Source: Leptospira langatensis
GTDB taxonomy: Bacteria; Spirochaetota; Leptospiria; Leptospirales; Leptospiraceae
Assembly: GCF_004770615.1 (NCBI RefSeq)
Contig: NZ_RQER01000001.1
Location: 124,001-188,000, forward strand
Direction: 5' to 3'
DNA: 64,000 nt
Positions 57,834 to 64,000 of the stretch are shown here, one piece after another. A model generated the notes under the pieces. That model did not search any database. It was not told the origin of the DNA and saw only the letters and a program-made list of their open reading frames with translations. The position numbers were made by a program, and so were the translations under genes. Within the stretch, counting starts at the first letter, position 1. Each line of letters starts with the position of its first letter.

Positions 57834-59747
57834 ATGCAACAGGAAGATTCGTTATTGAAAGAGATCCGCTTACCGGCGGATCTCAGAAAATTGCCTCTCG
57901 AGGAACTGCCTAAACTCTGTTCCGAGATCCGAAATTATATCATCGATACTCTCTCCGGGATCGGGGGTCATTTCGCGAGCAACCTCGGGGTGGTGGAATT
58001 AACCGTAGCCTTGCATTATGTGTTCGAGACTCCCACGGATCGACTGATCTGGGATGTAGGACACCAAACCTATCCTCATAAGATCCTTACAGGAAGAAAA
58101 GAAAAGCTTTCCACAGTCAGAAAGTTCAAAGGACTTTCCGGCTTTCCAAAACGAGAAGAATCCATCTACGATCTCTATAATACAGGGCATGCAGGAACCT
58201 CTATTTCTCAGGCTCTGGGAGAAGCGGTAGCTAGGGATCTTACCGGCAAGAATTACAATGTGGTCGCTATCATCGGGGACGCGTCTATAGCCACTGGAAT
58301 GGCCTTGGAGGCGATGAACCATGCCGGCCATCTGAAAAAGAACCTTCTCGTTATCTTAAACGATAATTTCATGTCTATCTCCAAGAACGTGGGATCGATC
58401 TCGAATTATCTGAATAATATCATCAGCTCCCATTTCTATCTCAACTGGAAAAGGATATTTTATACTTTCCTAAAATGGTTCCCTATTGTCGGTCCTGCCA
58501 TGGAGAGTTTTTTCAAGAGAGTGGAGAAGGGTTTCAAGGATGTCTTCACACCCGGAGGACTTTTCGAGGATCTAGGTTTCAGTTATATCGGGCCGGAAGA
58601 CGGTCATGATGTGATCCGCCTTGTCAAGATGCTCCGAAACATCAAGACCATGAAGGGACCTGTATTATTCCATACGATCACCCAGAAAGGAAAAGGTTAT
58701 ACTCCTGCGGAGAAGGACCCGATCAAGTATCACGGGGTCACCCCTTTTAGGAAAGAGGATGGGGCTATGGATTCGGGGGATTCTTCTAAAATCTCTTATT
58801 CCAAGATCGTGGGCAAGGTCTTAAGCGACTTGACCGAAAAGAATTCACGGATCGCAGCGATCACTCCCGCAATGATAGAAGGTTCCGGCCTGGGGGAATA
58901 CGTCTCCAAATTCCCAAATCATGTGTATGACGTAGGGATCGCGGAACAGCATTCCGTAGCGTTCGCCGGAGCCATGACAAACGGGAATGTGATCCCATAC
59001 ATGTGCATTTATTCCACGTTCTTGACCAGAGGAATGGACCAATTGGTGGAAGATGTTTCTCTCATGAACCTTCCCGTTCGTTTTGTGATCGATCGTGCCG
59101 GATGCGTGGGACCGGACGGAGAGACTCACCAAGGACTTTTCGATCTTAGTTATCTTCTTTCTCTTCCGAATATGGATGTTTTTGTTCCTTCTTCCGGGCA
59201 GGATCTGGTGGATTCTCTCCGTTACATGGAACATTATGATAAATCCCCGATCGCAATCCGTTTCCCCAAGGCTTCCGTGGAGCTTTCGGGTCTGGATTTC
59301 CATTCGGACAAGGACCTGAAGCCTGGGACATTCCGAGTACTGCAGAGAGGAACGGATATCGCTCTTCTCTCCATTGGTTCCATGTTAGAGGAAGCGAAGA
59401 AGGCTACTTCTTTCTTAGAAGAACAAGGATATTCGGTCACATTGATCGACCTAGTCTGGCTTCGTCCTCTTGGAAAAGAGGCCTTGGACGAGGAACTTTC
59501 TTTGGTCAGCCATTTTGCGGTCCTGGACGAAAGTTATATCGACGGGGGAGCCTCCGGATATCTACTGAATCGGATCTCTCCTGAATATCTGAATCGTTTT
59601 ATCAAGACCTTTGCATTCCCTCCGGAGACAATACATCATGGAGAGAGAAAGGAGATCTTTGCCGAATACGGATTGGATGCGAGAAGTATCGCTAAATCCG
59701 TTTCGGAAATTATAAAGAAGGAAGTCCTACACGGAAAACGGAATTAA
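57834..59747 (+). CDS. dxs: 1-deoxy-D-xylulose-5-phosphate synthase
   Basis: Thiamine-diphosphate enzyme that makes DXP from pyruvate and glyceraldehyde 3-phosphate, for isoprenoids, thiamine and pyridoxal. At 637 residues it shows GGHFASNLGVVELTVALHYVF, the ThDP site GDASIATGMALEAMNHAG (a variant of the usual GDGA), and the Glu-containing IAEQHSVAFAGAM. Its DXP product is used both by dxr and in PLP synthesis, which links it to pdxA at 7 kb. It follows the cyclase by 21 bp, and a TPR gene follows after 47 bp. Confidence 0.96.
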   Translation: MQQEDSLLKEIRLPADLRKLPLEELPKLCSEIRNYIIDTLSGIGGHFASNLGVVELTVALHYVFETPTDRLIWDVGHQTYPHKILTGRKEKLSTVRKFKGLSGFPKREESIYDLYNTGHAGTSISQALGEAVARDLTGKNYNVVAIIGDASIATGMALEAMNHAGHLKKNLLVILNDNFMSISKNVGSISNYLNNIISSHFYLNWKRIFYTFLKWFPIVGPAMESFFKRVEKGFKDVFTPGGLFEDLGFSYIGPEDGHDVIRLVKMLRNIKTMKGPVLFHTITQKGKGYTPAEKDPIKYHGVTPFRKEDGAMDSGDSSKISYSKIVGKVLSDLTEKNSRIAAITPAMIEGSGLGEYVSKFPNHVYDVGIAEQHSVAFAGAMTNGNVIPYMCIYSTFLTRGMDQLVEDVSLMNLPVRFVIDRAGCVGPDGETHQGLFDLSYLLSLPNMDVFVPSSGQDLVDSLRYMEHYDKSPIAIRFPKASVELSGLDFHSDKDLKPGTFRVLQRGTDIALLSIGSMLEEAKKATSFLEEQGYSVTLIDLVWLRPLGKEALDEELSLVSHFAVLDESYIDGGASGYLLNRISPEYLNRFIKTFAFPPETIHHGERKEIFAEYGLDARSIAKSVSEIIKKEVLHGKRN

Positions 59748-59794
59748 GCTCTTCAGGAAGCTGTCCGAAAATAAAAATAAAAACGGGTAGATAA

Positions 59795-60265
59795 TTGGAA
59801 AACCTGACTCCTGAAGATAAACTCGAAGCCGCTAAATTTTTCTATAGAACCGGCGATCTGGACCGCTCCGAATTTTTACTGAAATCCTCTTTGGAAGATT
59901 CCGAAAGTCACGAAACCTACTTCTTTCTGGGGCTGATCGAAAATCAGAAAAGCAATTGGAAGAAGGGATTGTACTATTTCTACAGATCCGTCGAAGTGAA
60001 TCCTGAATACGGAAATCCTTGTAACGAGATCGGTATCCTTCTACTTCGCATGGGAAGAGAAAGAGAATCCGTTTTCTGGCTTAAGAAATCCTTGCGTTGT
60101 ACTTTGAATGACGCTCCTCATATTTCTCTTTTTAATCTGGCAACCCTGTACAAGATCTGGAACCGCCCGGAGCGTTCCCTTCAATATTTGCACAAGGCAA
60201 TCGTGATCAAGCCGGACTTCGAAGAGGCAAAACGCCTAAGAGAAGAGCTGAACTCGGCGATCTAA
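59795..60265 (+). CDS. TPR-repeat protein
   Basis: A 156-residue soluble protein with about three to four TPR hairpins (AAKFFYRTGDLDRSEFLLKSSL, GLYYFYRSVEVNPEYGNPCNEIGILLLRMGRERESVFWLKKSL, SLQYLHKAIVIKPDFEEAKRL). It is a probable protein-interaction scaffold; no other domain is visible. The start is TTG at 59795 with GGGTAG upstream. It is in line with dxs and the GNAT gene and probably co-expressed. Confidence 0.85.
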   Translation: MENLTPEDKLEAAKFFYRTGDLDRSEFLLKSSLEDSESHETYFFLGLIENQKSNWKKGLYYFYRSVEVNPEYGNPCNEIGILLLRMGRERESVFWLKKSLRCTLNDAPHISLFNLATLYKIWNRPERSLQYLHKAIVIKPDFEEAKRLREELNSAI

Positions 60266-60289
60266 GGCCCTCTTTTTAGATTATCCAAG

Positions 60290-60913
60290 GTGAAACAGAG
60301 TTCAAATATTATAATTCGACCTGCCAAGTCGGAAGATGCACAGGCCGCCGTTCCTCTGATCTATAGCTCCGGGCCGGATGCCTGGAGCTATGTGTTCCAG
60401 GAAGGAAAACTTTCTCCTCAGGACTTCTTGACCCGTTCTTTCCAAGGCACCAAGAATACGATCAGCTACAAGAATCATTTCGTAGCAGAGAAGAATGGAG
60501 AGATTGTAGGAACTATAGTCGTCTATACTTCGGATCGATTCTTTTTTTTGAACGCTGGAACTGCGGGGAATATATTCCGGATCTACGGTCTTCGCGGGAT
60601 TAAGGTAGCACTCCGCGGATTGAGTATGGAAGGGATGATCCAACCTCCCAAATCGGGTCGTTTGTATCTGGGGCATATTGCGGTTCCTGTCCACCAGAGA
60701 AAACAGGGAATCGGAGAGGCTCTCATGAGACACGCTGTATCGGCTTTTCCGAATTATTCCAAGATCTCCTTGGATGTCTCTCAAGTGAATCCTGGAGCGA
60801 TCGGTTTGTACAATAAGCTCGGATTCAAAATAGTCGAGTCCAGAAAATTCGCAGGACCAAAGGGCCTAGTGCCGGATCATCATTATATGGAAGCGGATCG
60901 TTCTTCCTTTTAA
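60290..60913 (+). CDS. GNAT-family N-acetyltransferase
   Basis: A 207-residue acetyltransferase. The N-terminal strand IIIRPAKSEDAQAAVPLIY and the acetyl-CoA loop VPVHQRKQGIGEALMRHA (Q/R-x-x-G-x-G/A) are typical, and NPGAIGLYNKLGFKIVESRKF forms the closing helix and strand. The acceptor substrate cannot be told. The start is GTG at 60290. A palindromic TTCCATT...AATGGAA at about 60924 follows the stop without a T run. Confidence 0.9.
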   Translation: MKQSSNIIIRPAKSEDAQAAVPLIYSSGPDAWSYVFQEGKLSPQDFLTRSFQGTKNTISYKNHFVAEKNGEIVGTIVVYTSDRFFFLNAGTAGNIFRIYGLRGIKVALRGLSMEGMIQPPKSGRLYLGHIAVPVHQRKQGIGEALMRHAVSAFPNYSKISLDVSQVNPGAIGLYNKLGFKIVESRKFAGPKGLVPDHHYMEADRSSF

Positions 60914-61002
60914 TATCCCGATTCCATTCTATAAAATGGAACGACAAAATTGTTTATATGCGTTAGTCTATCGGCCCTGATCCGAAAAATTGGGGTGAGA
61001 GA

Positions 61003-61950
61003 ATGGAATTTGCTCCGGAGATGTTGGAGTATGCGACACGCATTGCTTCCTTGGGATTAACAGGCTACGCCGAAGGAACAGTCCAGGAAAGAAGAGACGG
61101 TTATTCCGCTATAGGAGATCTGCTCGGACCGGGGCCAGAAATGAAAGAGGTCCGAGACGTCTTAGTCCGCTCCGTAGACGGAACTATATTAATTAAAAAT
61201 TATATTCCAAAAACCGAGATCCGATCCCAGATCCTATACTTTCACGGTGGAGGCTGGGTAGTCGGAAGGATCCGGGACTTCGATCCGTTTGCAAGAAAGT
61301 TAGCGGACGGCACTTCAAGTATAGTTTCTCTTGTGGATTATAGACTTGCGCCGGAGCATCCTTATCCCATTCCTCTTGAGGATTCATACGCAGCATTAGA
61401 ATGGGCAGAATCCTTTAAGAACGAATCCTTCGGGAAAGAATTTCCTCTGGTCGTGGCGGGAGATAGTGCCGGTGGGAATTTAGCAGCGGCTACCATCCTG
61501 AGGGCAAGAGATAGGAAGGGGCCTAAGATAGATCTGCAAGTATTGATCTATCCGGTTACCGAAACGATCTGCAACACGGAATCGTACAAGGAATTCGAGT
61601 TCGGTCCCGGACTGACTAAAAAGGACATGGAATGGTTTATTTCCCAGTATCTCCCCGATCCGGATTCGAGAAGGCAATGGTCCGCTTCTCCCTTATTCTC
61701 CGAGAATTGGAAGGATCTCCCTCCCGCTGTAGTCTTTACCGCCGGGATTGATCCTCTTCGATCCGACGGGGAGCTATATTCCAAAAAATTGATGGATGCC
61801 GGTATTCCGGTAGTATTTAAGAATTTTGAGGGTTATACGCATGGTTTTTTTACCAAGGTCAACCTTCTCAAGTCACCGGAAGAAGGAATACGGATCATCT
61901 CTCAACAGATAGAGAAGTTAAGATTTCTTCCTCACAATATACATAAATAG
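61003..61950 (+). CDS. Alpha/beta hydrolase of the hormone-sensitive-lipase family
   Basis: A 315-residue esterase. It has the oxyanion motif YFHGGGWVVG (about residues 80-89), nucleophile elbow GDSAGGN (Ser near 157), an acidic block GIDPLRSDGELY (Asp near 250), and the catalytic His in GYTHGFF near 285. This HSL pattern acts on short-chain esters. There is no signal peptide, so it is probably cytoplasmic. It is followed by the alcohol dehydrogenase gene after 21 bp. Confidence 0.92.
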   Translation: MEFAPEMLEYATRIASLGLTGYAEGTVQERRDGYSAIGDLLGPGPEMKEVRDVLVRSVDGTILIKNYIPKTEIRSQILYFHGGGWVVGRIRDFDPFARKLADGTSSIVSLVDYRLAPEHPYPIPLEDSYAALEWAESFKNESFGKEFPLVVAGDSAGGNLAAATILRARDRKGPKIDLQVLIYPVTETICNTESYKEFEFGPGLTKKDMEWFISQYLPDPDSRRQWSASPLFSENWKDLPPAVVFTAGIDPLRSDGELYSKKLMDAGIPVVFKNFEGYTHGFFTKVNLLKSPEEGIRIISQQIEKLRFLPHNIHK

Positions 61951-61971
61951 GGAATATATTCAAATTTACTT

Positions 61972-63027
61972 ATGAAAAGTGCAAGACTGATCGAATTCGG
62001 ATCCCCTTTGGAGTTGGAAGAGAAAAGAGATCCTTCTCCGAAAGGAACCGAAATACTATTAGAGGTCCTGGCCTGCGGTGTCTGTCATTCGGATCTGCAT
62101 TTGAGAGACGGATATTACCAAATGGGGAAGGGCGAGAAACTATGGGTAAAAGACAGGGGAGTCAGACTTCCTTTGACTCCAGGACACGAGGTAGTCGGCC
62201 GGGTCTTGCAAGTGGGACCTGAGGCGGGCAAAGTTCCTTTAGGCGCAGTCAAATTGGTTTATCCTTGGATCGGTTGCGGGGAATGTGAGGAATGCGAAGA
62301 AGGAACTCCTCAGCTTTGCTCTTCTCCCAAGTCTTTAGGGATTTACCAAGACGGGGGTTACTCGGATCGGATCCTCGTTCCTCATCCTAAATGGCTTTTA
62401 GATACTCACGACCTTCTTCCGGAATACGCTTGTTCGTATGCATGTGCAGGTCTGACTGCGTACGGTGCTTTGAAGAAAAGTCTTCCTTTGAGTGCAAAGG
62501 ATCATCTTCTTATTATTGGAGCTGGAGGACTGGGAATGTTTGCTGCTCAGCTTCTTCCCTTGCTAACGGATGCAAAGGTGATCTTTCTGGATCTGGATGA
62601 GGGAAGGCTCGCTAAGATCCGGGAATTCGGTTTTCAAACGGTGAATTCTTCGGAAGGAGAAACTTCGGAAGCCGTTAGAAAGATCGTCGGTCCCAAAGGA
62701 GTGAGCGCCGCAATCGACTTTGTGAATAATTCGGTTACTTCTTCTTTAGCGTTCTCTCTTTTGAAGAAGAACGGTAAAATGATCTCAGTCGGACTTTTTG
62801 GAGGAGAGTTAAAGATACCGACTCCGATCCTTTCCTTGAGAAGTTTGACTGTGAGAGGGAGTTATACTGGTTCTCCTTCGGAATTGGCGGAACTTCTACA
62901 ACTTGTCTCCGAAAAGAAATTAGCTCCTATCCCGGTCCAAGTCAAAAGCCTAAAAGAAGCCGATTCTATCTTGAATGATCTCGCTTCCGGAAAGGTTTTA
63001 GGAAGAGTTGTTTTGACAGGAAAATGA
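61972..63027 (+). CDS. Zinc-dependent alcohol dehydrogenase
   Basis: A 351-residue medium-chain dehydrogenase. The catalytic zinc ligands are the Cys of CGVCHSD (about residue 38) and the His of GHEVVG (about 67), and four Cys in GCGECEECEEGTPQLC form the structural zinc site. The nucleotide fold is IIGAGGLGMFAAQ. The Asp-containing FLDLDE after the Rossmann strand favours NAD. The substrate is unknown. It follows the esterase gene by 21 bp and may process a related ester or alcohol. Confidence 0.93.
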   Translation: MKSARLIEFGSPLELEEKRDPSPKGTEILLEVLACGVCHSDLHLRDGYYQMGKGEKLWVKDRGVRLPLTPGHEVVGRVLQVGPEAGKVPLGAVKLVYPWIGCGECEECEEGTPQLCSSPKSLGIYQDGGYSDRILVPHPKWLLDTHDLLPEYACSYACAGLTAYGALKKSLPLSAKDHLLIIGAGGLGMFAAQLLPLLTDAKVIFLDLDEGRLAKIREFGFQTVNSSEGETSEAVRKIVGPKGVSAAIDFVNNSVTSSLAFSLLKKNGKMISVGLFGGELKIPTPILSLRSLTVRGSYTGSPSELAELLQLVSEKKLAPIPVQVKSLKEADSILNDLASGKVLGRVVLTGK

Positions 63028-63095
63028 CGGATCAGATCCATCCGATCTCAGATCCGGTCTGCATTTCGTTGAATGATCTTAATAAGAAGGGGATT

Positions 63096-63611
63096 TCAAA
63101 TCTCAGGAGTTGGAGGAACGTTCTGGAATTCTTTCGGAAGAGAGACTTCTGGTCCCTCTTTAGTTTCGGGAATAGGGATCTCTTTCTCGCCTATTTTGAA
63201 TTTGAGCCCTTCTTCCGATTCTTGGATATATTCTCCGAGAGCGGTAGATACATTACGAGCGATCCTATATTTTAGAAAAACGTGACCCTTCTTCTTTGCA
63301 AATAATTCTCCGTCCCTGTCCGCTGCAAGTTCTAAGGAAGAAAACGGTATTTCTTCTCCGGAATCGGCGAGAAAGAAGAGTTCTCCATCCTTCTCCCAAA
63401 CGCGGATCAAGTTCAATGCGTATCCGAAAAGTTCTAAGTACCCTTGTTCGGAAAATTGGCCGTACTCGTTGTCTATATAGATCCCATCTTGGGCATCCTT
63501 TAGGTTCCTTCTGAAATACTCCAGGATATCCTTTTGATCGATGTGGGTCCCTCGAAAGATCCATTCTCCGTTAGGCGTTATCTTGATCTCGCTGTTGAGA
63601 CGTCTGGCCAT
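63096..63611 (-). CDS. Unrecognised conserved-looking protein, 171 aa
   Basis: A soluble, acidic protein of 171 residues with no signal or membrane segment. It contains NGEWIFRGTHIDQKDILEYFRRNL and YIDNEYGQFSEQGYLELFGYALN and then a beta-rich middle. There is a faint resemblance to DUF1285-type proteins (W-F/Y-x-G followed by an FxxxL-type strand), which I do not consider proven. The ATG overlaps the stop of the upstream gene by one base (TAATG). It is convergent with the alcohol dehydrogenase gene. Confidence 0.7.
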   Translation of the reverse strand: MARRLNSEIKITPNGEWIFRGTHIDQKDILEYFRRNLKDAQDGIYIDNEYGQFSEQGYLELFGYALNLIRVWEKDGELFFLADSGEEIPFSSLELAADRDGELFAKKKGHVFLKYRIARNVSTALGEYIQESEEGLKFKIGEKEIPIPETKEGPEVSLPKEFQNVPPTPEI

Positions 63612-64000
63612 TATTCTTCTTCCCTATCCCTATAACGAAATGCATTTGCTTCCAATACCTTTGCGTCTCTTGCGATCTCGGACATATTCGTAGTATAGCC
63701 TTCCGCACTTCCTGTTTGGAAGATCGTGGGTGGAATGGGAACTACGGCAGTGTTTGTTAAGTACATTCCGTCCATTCCTCGATCGAAAAGTTCTCTCTTG
63801 ATCTTTTCCATATAGAACTTGGTGATCTTGCCGTCGGCAAAATTGCGGATGACCACCTTCCCGTATGTTTTATAACTTCTCTTTCTGGGAGCTTGTTTTA
63901 GGATCTCAACCTCTTCCCAACTTTTTCGGTGAGAGCGTATGACGCCCGGCTTAGGGACTCCGTCTGCGACAAATTCTACCGAAAAACAGGAATAGATGCA
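63611..64000 (-). CDS. Unrecognised gene, C-terminal part, cut by window edge
   Basis: The frame is open from the window end to a TAA at 63613-63611 and encodes at least 129 residues without a start codon that must be used. The visible part is basic and rich in Arg/Lys (QAPRKRSYKTYGKVVIRNF) with a regular beta/alpha feel (KITKFYMEKIKRELFDRGMDGMYLTNTAV). I do not recognise it. A GTG at 63856 could start a shorter product, but coding continues upstream with natural composition (EFVADGVPKPGVIRSHRKS), so a longer gene is more likely. It is coupled to the following gene (TAATG). Confidence 0.65.
   Translation of the reverse strand, partial: CIYSCFSVEFVADGVPKPGVIRSHRKSWEEVEILKQAPRKRSYKTYGKVVIRNFADGKITKFYMEKIKRELFDRGMDGMYLTNTAVVPIPPTIFQTGSAEGYTTNMSEIARDAKVLEANAFRYRDREEE

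Overview
The window looks like chromosome of a spirochaete of the genus Leptospira (inference, about 0.9). The evidence is the mid-range GC content, two bactofilins, a short EF-Ts, an extended RseP, many TPR/HEAT proteins with Leptospira-style lipoboxes, frequent TTG/GTG starts, and the order rpsB-tsf-pyrH-frr-uppS-cdsA-dxr-rseP-proS. The species cannot be named from sequence alone. I see no rRNA, tRNA, CRISPR array, prophage or insertion sequence.

Layout. 1-4.3 kb, minus strand: the start of an RlmI-type rRNA methyltransferase, citrate synthase, and a soluble lytic transglycosylase. 4.4-8.6 kb, plus: two unrecognised soluble proteins, bactofilin 1, pdxA and a small membrane protein. 8.6-12 kb, plus: an AT-richer arsenic module of ArsR, Acr3, an LMW-phosphatase-type arsenate reductase and an unexpected ATP-grasp protein. 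12-13 kb: a fatty-acid-hydroxylase-family membrane enzyme. 13.1-19.9 kb: a nitric-oxide module (Crp/Fnr-type regulator, norC with an extra haem domain, norB, norQ, norD, nnrS) with two perfect TTGAT-N4-ATCAA boxes that tie the parts together. 20-26 kb: a CzcCBA-type heavy-metal efflux operon with a small leader gene. 26.4-30.1 kb: an ArsR-AHSA1-hydrolase operon with duplicated operators, DoxX, DUF1304 and an isochorismatase-fold protein. 30.3-36.6 kb: a large 7TM/SpoIIE/TPR signalling protein with a terminator inside its 5' coding end, a HEAT-repeat lipoprotein, a small anchored protein and a secreted SGNH hydrolase. 36.9-39.3 kb: a questin-oxidase-like protein, a membrane protein and an AraC regulator.

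39.4-60 kb is a long plus-strand run of housekeeping genes: dapA-dapB (lysine/peptidoglycan), cdaA-cdaR (c-di-AMP), acpS, a small TPR protein, bactofilin 2, then rpsB to proS, trpB-trpA, a CHASE2 adenylate/guanylate cyclase, dxs and another TPR protein. 60-64 kb holds a GNAT acetyltransferase, an HSL-type esterase, a zinc alcohol dehydrogenase and two minus-strand unknown genes, the last cut by the window edge.

Functional links. dapA/dapB, uppS, cdsA, dxr, dxs, rseP, cdaA and slt all serve envelope and isoprenoid metabolism. The nor module has no nitrite or N2O reductase beside it and so reads as NO detoxification. The most interesting points are the NO regulon boxes with a predicted leaderless nnrS transcript, the diheme NorC, the ATP-grasp gene of the arsenic module, the paired operators of the second ArsR, and the terminator hairpin embedded in the 30.3-kb gene.
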